A stretch of 64,000 nt of DNA from Eleusine coracana subsp. coracana (GCA_032690845.1 CM064426.1:59992631-60056630), one strand, 5' to 3'. Positions 23,874 to 35,875 are shown, numbered from the stretch's first letter. The notes: a model not told the origin generated them from the sequence alone. Translations and numbers: made by a program.

Positions 23874-24880
23874 AAACTGAGTCCAATCGAATCTTGAAAT
23901 TGCTCGGTGGAACCACCAAGGGCCTGATTGGTTTCCTTCCCGTCTGGCTCGCATCCCACGGGCGAGGCTATGAAGATGCAACACCTGTTTGTTTGATTGC
24001 GGTTTCAAGGTGTCCAGGCCAACTGAAGATGCTCATTTGTTACTTGCTGGACCAGCTTTCCACACTTTCGATCGTGCACCCAGGCACTTGACTAGGCATC
24101 ACACCAACGAGAGGCCCCAGGGAAACGAACAAAACTTCTGCACCTCGGGAGCCAGGCTGCGAGATGGCTATTGCAGCTCTCGAACCAGGCTCACTACCTA
24201 CTCTAGTCATCCAATCATACGACCAATCAGCCCCTGGACTCAAGTCAGGTCGTGAATCAGCTAGCCGCACCAAATCTCTGTCCCTGAAGATGCTAAGCGT
24301 ACACAGGTGCACGAACACTCGTGAGGCTGCTGCAACCGTCGTTCCTGCTTCCAGTCTCTGTGTGCGGGTAACCAACATGGAGGGCGTGCCTCCAGGCAGC
24401 GGCGGCGTTGGGTACGCACGAAGGATAAACAAATTGACGATGAGTGACGTGTTGGATTATTGCATAGAGCCTAGTTTTAAGACGTTTTCTCTTTTTACAA
24501 AGAGGTATAGTATCTAAATTTAGTTAACATTATAACCAGACTGTTAGAGATGCTCTTAGATCTTTAGTTCACATGGGCCAAAACAATAAAAGGGAGCTCC
24601 TATTGTTCAGTCACGTGAAAACAGAGTTTCTTTTGTCTGTTCTCAAGCAAGGAAGGACAGCGTTCCATGTTGATCTAGACATCTAATCGTTACAGGATTG
24701 TTTCCTTACTCTCGATGGTTTGTTCTCAATTTGATACCTGCTCCCCACGGCTGCTGACCAGACAATCAAGCTGCATGCCTGCCATCAAATCCATTGCGGC
24801 TTGCACGTACCTTGCTAACCTCTCTATTTTATATGAGATATTTTAGGTTGGTTTTTTTTTTCTTAGTGACGGTGGAGATT
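23874..24880. other. Unassigned stretch, possible MITE remnant
   Basis: GGGCCTGATTGGTTTCC at about 23919 resembles starts of hAT-type MITEs in grasses, but no matching inverted end was found. 24485-24850 is AT-rich and featureless. The last five bases, AGATT (24876-24880), are the left target duplication of the solo LTR. Confidence 0.3.
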
Positions 24881-26813
24881 TGAGAAACCATGTGGATATG
24901 TATCATGGTTTATAATTTGTGATGAGCAATTGACTTTGGTTGATACGGTGTTCAAATTGAAATGCGGGAATCTAGGGATTGCATGAGTTTATGCATGTCA
25001 TGTTATTGACTAACCAGAGTTGATGAAGATGTTGGAGAGTTTGTAGGAGATAAGAAATGCGTTTGCTTGTCTCATGATATGTAGATCAATGGAGTCGACT
25101 TAGCGGTCAATGGTGAGAGGATCAGGCATAAGTAGGGAACTTGGGGCTGGTCGATCAGGATGCCAGATGAAGTCACGGGTGATCCACACCATACATATGG
25201 AGAGGCAAGAAACATGGACGGTTTCGCAGTTGAACCTCAATACCGTGGAGGTGATGAAGACGGCATATTGACTAAGTAAAGACGAACGGGATGCCGGTGC
25301 AAGTGACAAGGGGGTCCAATAGAGCGGGACCGAGAGAGACTTGCCAGTGGTCAGAATCGCAGGACAAGGTGACATACGTCGACATCGAGAAGTTGCATTT
25401 TGAGAAGCATGCAAGGCGGTTTCCCCGTTTGGGTTTCAAAACCGGAGGTGGCGATTGGAGGTGCACGTGCCACCATCACGGAGCTTGCGTCAAGACAAAG
25501 CAAAGTTATGAAGGGCTCGATGGCGTTCGGGCGAAGCAAAGTTATGAAGCACAGTTTGCCCATAATGGTAGGTGGTAATGTGTTATAGGTCAACATAGAG
25601 TTGTCTTGGACCCTAGGCTTATATAAGAAAAGGTAGGGCTGGTGGAAGAGGTGCCTCTTCTCATTAGCCTTGTGTTAGGTTTTTATTCTAAGAGCTAGGA
25701 GAGGTCTTGATGTATTAGTGGAGAGGAGAGGGTGTGTGAGAGACATATCTTTCTCTTTCAAATAGTGGGAGGAAGAGGATGGCTTCCTAGCCATGTATCT
25801 TTGTACCTTGACTTGATGAATCAATGATCTAAGTTTCAAATTCATATTCAAGTTCTTCTTCTATTCCTAAATCCTGAATTTCTCTTTTCCCCTATTTTCG
25901 GAGCTATTTTTATAGGAATTTTTTTATCTCACTTTTGTTTGAGTTTTTGGGGTGGATCCGTGGGGAACTCGGTGCTATGATGAGCTAGAACAAATCTCTA
26001 TAGGTCCTTGACCGAATCAAGAGCTCTAGCATCTTCGATTTGGAAGTTTTCTCAAGTTTTTCCTTTTTGGTGTTGTTGGCACAAGATCTGAAATTTATGA
26101 TGATTTCTTGAGCCAATTGAGTGGATCTTGTTGGAGGAAGGTTACAATGACTTAAGGATTCCCTGGTTCAAATATTGCATATTTTGGAAATCAATTGGTT
26201 AAGTTTTGGAGAGATTTGGGGGAAAATTGTGACAATTTTCTATTCTGTCAGGGGTCGTTCGGCACTACCGATGACTAGGACCGACACTACCGGTGGGTCT
26301 GAACTTGGATCGGCACTGTCGATGCCATGCCCAGCACTGCTGGTGGCTTGAGTCCGAACCCCGCACCAGCACTGCCGATAGCCCCAACCGGCACTGCCGA
26401 TTGCCATCTGTCGATTGCCCCAACCGGCACTGCCGTTTTTACCAGACCAGCACTACCGATGAGTTTTTTCTGCTAAACACCAAAGTTTTGTGTCTGTCGA
26501 TCGGCACTCCTGATGGACCTTATCGGCACTGCCGATGCCTGTGATCGGCACTGCCGATGGTAGTCCAGAGTGTTCTACCTTGAGTCCGATTCTTGACCAT
26601 TTTGAGTCTTTTCCATTCTTCTTTATTTCCGCTGTGTTCCACTGTTGTTGATCCCTCCTAGGGTTAGCACATTACAAGTTGGTGTATGTGACCTTGGTGA
26701 TTTGGTTAGAGGTTGGCATAGGTTGTAATTGGGACATAGGATAATTTCTTTTCAAAAGAATTTTAATCGGCTCTCGTTCAACCCCCCCCTCTGGTCGTCT
26801 TCTCGGTCCTTCA
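24881..26813 (+). mobile_element. Solo LTR (Copia/Sirevirus-like), 1,933 bp
   Basis: Starts TGAGAAACC and ends GGTCCTTCA, flanked by a perfect 5-bp direct repeat AGATT (24876-24880 and 26814-26818). A TATA box (CTTATATAAG) lies at 25618-25627. The 3' end carries a C-run and TCTGGTCGTCTTCTCGG, the style of Sirevirus LTR ends, as in the LTR at 3091-4290. No internal domain, primer site or second LTR adjoins, so recombination between two LTRs is the likely origin. Confidence 0.75.
26237..26560 (+). repeat. Degenerate CGGCACTGCCGAT repeats inside the solo LTR
   Basis: About a dozen copies of a 10-13-bp unit (CGGCACTGCCGAT and variants such as CGGCACTACCGAT), irregularly spaced. Several units are self-complementary. 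The same motif family appears near 6835-6870 and 7090-7125. Confidence 0.65.
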
Positions 26814-26892
26814 AGATTAAAACCACCACTAGAAGCCCCAGGAGGCCATCAGGATTATGCTTCATCACTGGGAATTAATTATAGTGGTAGTT

Positions 26893-26988
26893 ATTGCTGA
26901 CGTCAGCAATCACCGTCCTGAGAATCAAATCCAATGACAATGATTGCTGATGTCAGCCATCAGTGGTGGTTATTGCTGATGTCAGCAA
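26893..26988. repeat. TGACGTCA-centred palindrome cluster
   Basis: A perfect 18-bp palindrome, ATTGCTGACGTCAGCAAT (26893-26910), is followed by two near copies at about 26943-26958 and 26972-26988 with CTGATGTCAG cores. The core TGACGTCA is a bZIP (TGA/CRE) site. The arrangement also fits subterminal repeats of a DNA transposon. Confidence 0.6.
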
Positions 26989-29075
26989 GCCCTTACTAGA
27001 ATTTTTAGAACCAGTGAGGGTGGCTGACATTGATGACATGTCAATGGTATTTTCTCAGGCCCATCTCCCCTTCAAATGGACTCGCATGCCCATTGTTAAC
27101 CTGAACTAGTATGAAAGTATAAAATGAAGCTTAATTTTCTAGGCACTCCTCACCTTTCTTTTCTTCTCCCACAAGGGTGTCGCCGCCTCTCTCTTCCCTC
27201 ACCCCCCATGATGGCGGCACCAACTCCTCTCCCCTTGTCGCTTCTCTCCTCCCTCACCTCCCAGATGTAGGCGTCGCCGCGCCAACCTCCTCCACGTGTG
27301 TTTAGGTACCGCCACCACCCTCCTCCCTACACGCATGGGTTCTAAATTGACCCCCTCCCTCCCCACGCGCATGTGTATGCCGCTGTCAACCTCCTCCCCA
27401 CATGTGCGGGGGCCAAGCTGGCCTCCTCCCTCCTGTCGTGCACACAAGCGCCAAGTTGACCTCCTCCCTCCTCCACGCATGTAGGAGCCATCACCGCCAT
27501 CCTCCCCGGGCGCTTAGCACCAATCAGCCTCTTCCATTCACTCCGTGTGCTCAAGGCGGCGGGTCTAGCCTCCTCGTGCGTGGATCTATCAGGCTCAGGG
27601 TAGTGCACGTCTTTGGGTGGCACAACTCCAGCGAGTCCTTGGTGGCGCGTGACTTTGAGTGACGTGGCTCTGACAGGTCTTCTTCAACTCAAGTTTTCTC
27701 TTGACAACCCTATCTTTTCTAATTACCGAGCCTCTGCTAGAACTGAATTTACATTCCTCCGCTTTATCCTTCAGTGATACGAGTACATGTGGTAACCGAT
27801 GCTATTGGACTATAGTTACCATGGGATGTGGCACTATATTCAGGGAGATGGGTAAAGTGGAATAGAGGGAGTGGGAGCAAAGAAATATTCTTCCATTCTC
27901 AAGCCTATAAAGTTGTTAGGATGAGTCGTCACAACCTAACATTTCCTATACCTGCTCCGATCTCCACCCTCAGGACACCACAACTTGCTGCTTCATTTGC
28001 CTCCATTGTCACATCATTCAATTCTAAATACTCTAGTCTCCAAGATGTTGAGTTCTGATTCCTGCAACGTTCCTGATGGACTCAAGATGCCAAAGAGGAT
28101 GACCTATAGTAGCAATGTTGTGTCTGAATAGGTTGAGTCAGCTCTGTATCTGTGACACGCTATTAGGTATTATGGGTTCAATTGTTCTTCGCAATAGATG
28201 ATCAGTTATCGCTGTGAGCCATTATAATATTTGGTCCTCATTATGGTGTCAAGGTTGTGTTTGAAGCAAGAGACTCAAGTCCTTCCTTCTCTACATCAAT
28301 GCTGGACATCCTAAAAAAGGTTGCAACATCTGTTGGTTCATGTTGATTATTAAGGTTTGGATTCATTACATTGTTAATTTCCAAATTGAAGATTAAGGTA
28401 ATGCATTTTAGTTTTTCCACATTAATCATTTATGATTGTGAAGATGATATGGTTCAAGTTTTTTTTAAGATTTGTTTTTAGTTTAGATTTCTTGTGTTTG
28501 TTTCATCTACTTTAGTTTGAACTTGAAGTTGGTAATTCTAGTTACACTATAGATATTTTGTTTTTATGTAAATGACTCAAAATGTTTAATTTGTTTTATT
28601 ACTTTAATTTTTATATTCAAGAAGAACAACTCTTAAATGTGTGGAGCTCTTTGTCGTGTAAATAGCAAACTATGAGAGTTAGATGGTGAAAATATTATAG
28701 TGTGTGTTGAAAATTGTAGATGCATTTCCCAAAGTTATAGCTTTGATTCAGATTCAATGTAAAGTGTGGCCGAGGGGTGTTCCCATGGAACGCGCTTTTC
28801 GACTCCACAAATAGAAAGACATGTGAGCCCTAGTGCAAATGAGCACTATGAGCTTCAGTCTGCCATCCTCCACGTGAACTTCCATAACCACATATATAGC
28901 TCTTTAATTTCAAGAGCTACATGTTTTGTAGGCTATATCCTATGGAGGGTGTACAGTAAAACAATGGACACTGATAAATAAAGTATAAGTAGTGCCATGT
29001 TTATCTGCGCTAATATTCGCCAACTGATGCAAAATTAAACAAAAAAATTGAATGGTGATCTTTGAAGTCACATAC
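26989..29075. other. Unassigned stretch
   Basis: 27140-27560 is C-rich with CCTCCTCC-type low complexity that opens frames on both strands. The rest is AT-rich. No gene or element edge is supportable. Confidence 0.4.
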
Positions 29076-29128
29076 CTGGATGCATCTCCAACATATTGTG
29101 CAAACAGCTCCTGGTTATTTTGCACAGC
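29076..29128 (-). pseudogene. Candidate isolated exon
   Basis: A 53-bp minus-strand open segment reading AVQNNQELFAQYVGDAS, with acceptor TTGTTTGCAG and donor GTATGTG. No neighbouring exon could be found and the family is not recognised. It could be a captured exon or chance. Confidence 0.25.
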
Positions 29129-29428
29129 CTGCAAACAACAAGTTTTGTCATACTACATTGAACTACAAGAAAGACATATCCAAATTAGTATTTTGGGACT
29201 TAGATAACTATAGTTTCAATATATGAGCAGTTCTGCAAATTGTTTTTTTGAAAAGGAACACATTTGGTTTCGTAATATGAGGCTCTAGTGACTGTAATTA
29301 GATATCCATGAATCAAGCCAAAAATTGAATTGCTTTTAATAACTACAACAAACAGGACATCCGTAGATCTATCTATAACCCATATAGATGAATATGGCTA
29401 TTCCGGTTGATAAAACCTGGACTCGATC
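29129..29428. other. Unassigned stretch
   Basis: AT-rich, no features seen. Confidence 0.4.
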
Positions 29429-29437
29429 AACATTCAT

Positions 29438-29557
29438 AAAAAAAGGGGCAAACATCCCAGCCTTATTTGGAGGCCATGTGTAGCGTTCGAATCCTGGCCG
29501 GCTCCCTCCCACCATGGAGTTTTGCCAACTGACCTAATGGCAGCTCCCAACTCAAGT
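29438..29557 (-). mobile_element. tRNA-derived SINE, 120 bp
   Basis: On the minus strand a box A-like stretch (TTAGGTCAGTTGGCAAAAC) is followed by a box B-like GGATTCGAACG and ends in CCCC plus a T tract (poly-A at 29438-29444 on the plus strand). It is flanked by AACATTCAT (29429-29437) and AACATTCGT (29558-29566), 8 of 9 equal, as target duplications. Length and T-tail resemble rice p-SINE elements. It is transcribed by RNA polymerase III in principle and moved by LINE machinery. Confidence 0.65.
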
Positions 29558-29566
29558 AACATTCGT

Positions 29567-30506
29567 AAGCCGGATCTCTTCCAATAGTTTTCCTAACCAA
29601 TTCACAAACTTTCTGCAGCTCGTCCAAGCTTGGGAGTTTACCAGGTGATACCTTGTGTTTTAGTGGGGTTGAATCTAAGAGTAACAGAAGCCACCAAGAT
29701 CTGGCGCTATAAACTTGAGTTGTGAGGGACGAGCAGGATCAGCGCCGGCGTGGGGAGTGGGGACAATAGAGGTTTGATGAACTGCATCATCCTTGTTTTG
29801 CAGGATGACGTTTTCAAATAATTGTGGTTTCATTATTTGCTCAAAAGGCATGCATGGCAGCCGAAGACAATACACCATTTGAAAGTCAACCTACATGGCC
29901 CCCCCAAGCACGATCTCACATTTGCAGGCATGTTGTAGAGACAAAAGCCAATGCAAGGTACCTGTTGTACAGATCAATGATATGGTGATCTGAAGAAATA
30001 TAATTGCCTATTTCGCTTACCCTTTTGAGGTAATTTTGTTTATGGTTTGAACAGAAGCTGTCATACCCCCATTGGTTTCTTGTGCGCGGTTGCTGCTTTC
30101 TACTCTTTTTCAGAGCAAACATGTCCATATTCACAATTTAGTTTGGAGTTTTAGTAGATAAATATGTAGTTAGTTGATAACAATGCAATTTAGTAGAAAT
30201 GTTGTTCCATAAAGCCAGGACTTGTTATTTCATAATATTGTTTATCTACACATTTGTAGCAATTTTGATTGACTTGTAGAGTGTGATGATTTGAATCTTT
30301 TAAAACTTGTAAAAAGGATCTCTGCATGTAAGATCTTTTTTAGTGGCAGATGGTTGTCAATCATATTTACCAAGGAATATTTATTTGTGCAAGTTTAGCT
30401 ATGACTTTAGAATCTCTTTGAACTTGTCAATGATGTAGTTGTCTACTGCAACTACAAATAAACATATGCAACTCATGATCAGTGAAGTCGTGCTTTATGC
30501 ACATCT
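29567..30506. other. Unassigned stretch
   Basis: No supportable gene. A minus-strand open frame at 29675-29878 has no recognisable domain. The rest is AT-rich. Confidence 0.4.
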
Positions 30507-31707
30507 CTCTACAACATAAACATACTACATAAAACTACAGTAGCAGTAGGGATGACCTCCAGCCACTACCTTTGCGTAGCTAAAAGTAACATACTATAGC
30601 GACAGTCTATCCGATCCACCAAAAAGCCCAGCATTGAAATGTCCAGAGTAGTGACAGGCAGTAATCTCAGCTGCTGCTATGATGTAATAGGAAAAATAAA
30701 ATAAAAACCATGTCCGCCCAGCCACGCGCCACTGCAGGCTACCAAAATCTGCCCGCTGCTTGGCCGGATCTGCCATCTCCCGGCCAAGTCCACCCGCCGC
30801 CCGTCCGGACCTGGTCAATGTTCCTCACCCGCATGCTAGTGTGGGAGGGGAGGAGGATATGCCATCGGGGGAGGGCTCAGAGGTGAGGCCATCGTGGCTG
30901 CTCCTCACCGAAGCATCAGCAGGGGAGAGGAGGAAGAGAGGTCATTGAAGCTCCTCGTCACCTACAGGACGGCAAGTGAGGTGAGGAGGAGAGGCCATCG
31001 GAGCCACACGCAGATGCTGCCTTGGTGTAGAGGAGGATGGGGAGGAGGCACCACCTGTGGCAGCCGCCCCGACATGGACGGGGAGAGGCCATCGGTGCCA
31101 GCCACAGCCGCTGCCCTAGCATGGAGGTGAAAGGGGTGGAGGTGCTGCTTGCAACCACTGCCCGGGTGTGGTGGAGGAACAGGAGGTGGCTTCGCCCACA
31201 GCTGCCACCCTAGCATAGAGGAGGAAGGGCAGGGGCGCCGCACATAGCTGTCGCCCCATGTGGAGGAGGTAGGGAAGGGAAAGCTGCTACATGGTGTAAC
31301 GAAAGTAGATGGGGAGGGGGTGCCACCACATGGTGTAAGGAGAGAGGAGGGAGAGGGGCGTGAGGGGATTTGGGCTCAACTTTATCCTCTCCCCCTTATA
31401 TATCCCATTGACGGGGGTGGCTAGGCTTGATGGGCCTTAGAGGGCCGAATCTTTAGAGGCGCAGCATGATGTGATCTGCCTCTAGAAAATTGTTTTTTAG
31501 ATGCAGACCATGTTACGATCTGTCTCCATAAATATCTTAAATTTTTAGATGTGGACCATAATGTGATGTGCCCCTAACAATCCATTTTTACAGGCAGATC
31601 AATTTACGATGCACTGTTAAAAATTATTGATTGTAGTGGTAGAGTTCTTTGAACTCGCCACTATGTGAAATTCAGCTCCGCTGTTATGGTGCCTTTTTCT
31701 TGTAGTG
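30507..31707. mobile_element. Probable non-autonomous CACTA-type element
   Basis: The right end GCCTTTTTCTTGTAGTG (ending 31707) is the inverse of the CACTACAAGAAAAA terminus of grass CACTA elements and is followed by TCT. A weak left match, CTCTACAACATAAA at 30507, is preceded by TCT, giving a possible 3-bp target duplication. Inside are a GC-rich core (30720-31380) and subterminal repeats of the type TTTTTAGATGCAGACCAT (31440-31620), the same motif family as the element at 52942-54129. A second GTAGTG end at 31636 hints at nesting. The right end is firm, the left tentative. Confidence 0.45.
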
Positions 31708-32566
31708 TCTTCCTGCTCTTCCATCTTTATTTTTAGGGCTTCCTGCTCTTCCATCATACAATGAAATGTAATGCAGTACCAGATCGAAGCATATATATGT
31801 TCAGTGAAGTCTTGCATTTTTGTCTTGTGCAAAAGAGCCACATAATGATAGGACTGCTTATTCAAGTTTAGATGCAAGATCACATGACACTAGGGAATGA
31901 ATGATTATGACACCTAATACAAACACGTCCACCCACTTGCAGATTTATTCATTTTTACTAATTTGTTTACCTGTTTAATATAGTATTGCTTCTCTGTTCA
32001 TCCATATCAGGTATCAATATTCCTTTTGCAGGGCTTTGCAGAAGCATACAACCTAAATAACTCAGTAGGTGAAGCAAACTAAATCATTTATACGGCCGAT
32101 CAAACTAGGTTTTATAAATGGGTGAATCAAAACCAACTTGGTAACCAAGATTATTATATACATCTGTTTCACTTCCCTCTGAACCGCCTTTGGATAAAAC
32201 ATCTTGCAAAAACGAAGGTATGGAAACTGTTGAAGGGTCTTGAAGATCTTAATATCATGTCATCTAATATCAATATGGTTTTATATTTATGCACGTCTTA
32301 TAAAGAAGTATGGCTGCAGTTCTTTCATCAGTTATGGTTGATTACTTGCAATACTTGTAATTACATTTGTTCAGGTTTGCAATTTTGTGTTTTTGTGTGA
32401 AACAAAATGTCCACTGATTCTCAAAATTGGTTGAATGTATGTTTATATTTTTAACGTCATTTTCATTGTTATTTGTGTTATGAAAGGCACCGTCGCATTA
32501 GCATGGACATTAAACTAGTGACAAACAAAAAGACAACCTGTCAACTGCCTTCCCACAAACAATAAA
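31708..32566. other. Unassigned stretch
   Basis: AT-rich with no open frame of note and no clear element edge. Confidence 0.4.
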
Positions 32567-32666
32567 AATGGCTATCTACACAGTGGTCGAAACATATTAG
32601 AGAACTACAAGAAATGAATGGCTATCTATACAGTGGTTGAAACATATTAGAGAACTACAAGAAATG
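32567..32666. repeat. Tandem duplication, 2 x 50 bp
   Basis: Copies at 32567-32616 and 32617-32666 are identical except for two C/T differences. Each ends in CTACAAGAAATG, the left terminal repeat of the DNA transposon that follows. Confidence 0.9.
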
Positions 32667-33300
32667 TAACCATGTTTGACGTTAGTGTTAAGTTCCAAAG
32701 TAGAGAAATATGTCGCTTAAGTTGTATTTGCGATGTTTATGCGACAAAAGCTTATTCATCACCTATTCCACTTAATATTAGATGTTTGAGCAGGGAGGGT
32801 TGTTGGGCCCTGCCAGGATTGGGCTCTTGTAAGGCTTTTAACTTTCTATTTCCTGTGTAAATTAAAGTAAATTTCATTATTGGTTTTATAAGTAATGTAC
32901 ACACTATCATGTCTTAAACACAAACATATGTTATAACTGAAAGAAAAATAATCTAGAAATGATCCTTTCCCAAGATACAATACCCCAATTAAGTTAAAAC
33001 ATATAATGTTTTAGGAAATTTGAAAATAACATGGAAAGAAAAAAATTGTAATAAAAATCCTAAGTTATGACGTCTTACTAGTGTCATAAAGTTGCAATGT
33101 TCCTACCTTGCATTTTGTGACAAACAGTAGTCCATGATAATATGTCATTGTCTTATTTTGCGATGATTTCTATCTAGTTTTTACAATGTAATTGAAATCA
33201 TCATTACTACACTGAATGGATCATCATAAAATGGATTGATCTATGATGTCTTAAGTTCATACCATACTATAATCATCACAGAGGGTCATATTTCTTGTAG
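32655..33300. mobile_element. Short TIR DNA transposon (CACTA-like ends)
   Basis: The left end CTACAAGAAATGTAACC and the right end GGTCATATTTCTTGTAG (33284-33300) are inverted repeats with two mismatches over 17 bp. About 646 bp, AT-rich, no coding capacity. The leading CA of CACTA is lost or altered on both sides, so the superfamily is uncertain. Target duplication is not clear. Confidence 0.6.
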
Positions 33301-33417
33301 TAAATAACAAGGTCATTAGTGTACAAGATCCTTGTGGCTAGAACAATGGCCAGACTAGATAAATAATATCATTGTGGAGTACTCAGATCCATGTGACAAG
33401 GCACTGCTCCACCACTA

Positions 33418-34165
33418 GTCCACTTTACTCCCTTGAAGTGTGGTCGAAGTTCAGATAACCCACTCAACTATTGTTTGGTTTATTTTATCCCTTGTTCGTG
33501 AAATATGCCACATTACACTTTTAAATCAATATTCTAATAATTCTGATTTGCTAGCATGGACCAGGATTAAGTTGACATTACATTTCTCAACCACACACGT
33601 GTGTTAGTTCTAAAAAAACTCACATGTTTGTTGTCCGATGTGACAAATGAGTAAATGAGACACATGACCTCATTCCTTACTTGATCTTCATGTGTGTATC
33701 CTTATTTTTGCACCCTCTCACCTTCCTTTCCTCCCCATAGATCTCTTGAGGCGCCCAACAACCAGGAGTTCACAAACATCGATGAGCCTAGACCCCTTTC
33801 CCACTGCATCTCTACCACCCCGATGTCGTCGATTCGCCCATCATTGATCCCCCATAGCTGTAATTGAACTGTACCTCTCTTCATGCCACAGTACAAGAGC
33901 ACAGAGGAATAGGACCACACTCAAAGGTATGTACATGGATGGGGTCATGTTGTCCAATGATTCATTTGCCATGTCGTACAATACATATGTGAAGGTTGAT
34001 TGGACAACCCCAACTCAATATTGGTCGAAGTTAGTAAATTGGGATTAAAATACTGATTAATAGGGTAAAATGATCTATTTTAATGAACAATGAGGTAAAA
34101 CAAACCTAACAATAGTTGAGGGGATTATTTGAACTTCTATCATACTTGAATGGAGTAAAGTGGAT
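33418..34165. mobile_element. MITE with about 75-bp terminal inverted repeats
   Basis: The left arm beginning TCCACTTTACTCCC and the right arm ending GGAGTAAAGTGGA match in inverse for about 75 bp at roughly 80 percent by eye, including CTCAACTATTGTTNGGTTT. The central part has no recognisable coding sequence. Superfamily is unassigned; target duplication not resolved. Confidence 0.65.
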
Positions 34166-34690
34166 ATTATCCTTCATTTAATCCACAAATTAAGTACATA
34201 CTACCAATTTCACATGTCTGGATATGTTCCGCCGCTTTCTCCTGATATTCAAGGATGTTCTGCCACCTATCCTATGGCTTTCTAGAATCTGCAATATTGC
34301 CACGAGTAACCAAGAATAAAGCAGTTTGATATTTCTCAGTAACTAAGGCTATCGGCCTACACATATCATATTGTAAGGTGCAGTGCTACCTCAGCCTTTT
34401 TGACCCTTTAGACAGCCCCTCTTTAGATCACTTTTTGGATGTACTAATAAGTCATATAGATATGTAGTAATGCCAACTTTCATATATGGTACTTTGGTTA
34501 TCATAGTTCTTATAACTTGTTAAATCATAAAATGCAAGATATAAAAGGACTTAAAATGTATTTGTATGAGTTATATTTAATCTTCAGTCTAATATGCAGC
34601 ATCATATGTGAAGTGCATGTGCCATTTGGTCTAATATGCAGCTTCATATCCGAGTAATGGTCAGGTTAACTCTCCATGACCATTTGGAGC
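34166..34690. other. Unassigned stretch
   Basis: AT-rich; nothing supportable seen. Confidence 0.4.
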
Positions 34691-35314
34691 TTTGTGTTTT
34701 AAAATTTAGGGGTCCCATTGGTATGATAGCGTTCAAAAACATGGCAGTGCCTAGCACAAGCAATTATTGTTGCATATATATTGTAGTTGTATAATAATAT
34801 GTGCCATCGATTTAATTTATACCGCTATATAATGTACCACTTTTTTCTTTTCTAAAGCCACACCATGTACTCCACCACGCAGACATGATTTCTACTCCAT
34901 GCACCCCAGTTTGTACCTCTAAAGAAATCACTTACTAAAAATAAAAGGGTGAGATTGCTTCAATGTCCAATTACATCACATCTGATGGTTTGAATTGCTT
35001 TGGTTGTCTGCCTGACCGTGCCGACGATGGAGGCGGTGGCCAACACATTTGTGAGAGAGGAAGAGAGAGGAAAGCAGGGGGGAGAGAGAGAGGCAAATCC
35101 ACTTGAGGAAGGAGGAAGGAGCCAACGAACGGGGTCCACTTGTCTACGAGAGAACAAGATAGCTTAGTGGTCAGAAATATGAATGACATATGGGGTCTAC
35201 TTAACAGTTTTCTAAAAGTCACAACCACTCAACCAAACAGCTTTCAATAGTTTTTTCCACAACCACGGCCCACAATTTTTTTCCTACAGCCATAGCCCAA
35301 CCAAACAGGCCCTT
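34691..35314 (-). mobile_element. hAT-like MITE or element end
   Basis: On the minus strand the end reads GGGCCTGTTTGGTTGGGCTA, followed by TGGCTGTAGGAAAAAA and AGACCCCATATGTC. The segment at 49508-49690 has the same order of blocks in the opposite orientation. A GA-rich patch lies at 35050-35115. The left border is a guess. Confidence 0.4.
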
Positions 35315-35320
35315 CAAACG

Positions 35321-35875
35321 CTAGCCTTGTTATTGACTGCTAATTAGTGGGAACAATTAGAGAGGAAACGACTACTGGAGGGCTGTCGTGCCTATATTAG
35401 GACCCTAGAGACGTCTAGGTTTCCATAACCTGAAAATTCCCTTCCATTTGTTCCTCTTCCTTCCTTTGGAGAGTTGTGTTGTGGTGTTGAGCTTCTTCCA
35501 TCTCGCCGGTCCTATTCTTTGGCATGCACCAAGAAAAAGGGTGAGCGAAATCTCTGAACCTTTGCCATCATGAAACCTGCACGAGGGGCGGCAATAAAGT
35601 TTCCGGGTAGTGCATCTGCGCGACCGCTTGAGACTGATCCACGATGATCTATGCTACCTCAGCGACAAACTAGGACGTCTACATCGATGGACTGTGTCAT
35701 CTACTATTTGTGCTAAATTAAGTGCTGACAAACCCAACGTGAGCCAATGTCTCCCGTGTTTCTCATTGTCTTGTTCTACTTGCTGCTAGAGTTAGTTTGC
35801 ATCACGAGTTTGAACGATTATGAAATTTTCCTAAAACTAAAATCTTAAATTAGAATAACATGCATATTTCTAACA
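35321..35875 (+). repeat. Copia 5' LTR, truncated at its start
   Basis: 555 bp starting CTAGCCTTG and ending TTTCTAACA. It aligns with the last 556 or so bases of the 3' LTR. About 375 bases of the LTR start are missing. The primer site region begins at 35876. Confidence 0.85.

Noticed and set aside
26237..26560. CRISPR-like array
   Set aside because: Units are short, degenerate and irregularly spaced inside a plant LTR. No spacer-repeat regularity, and the genome is eukaryotic.
27199..27662. Overlapping frames on both strands in CT-rich sequence
   Set aside because: Low-complexity CCTCC/GGAGG sequence, no domain, no splice context.
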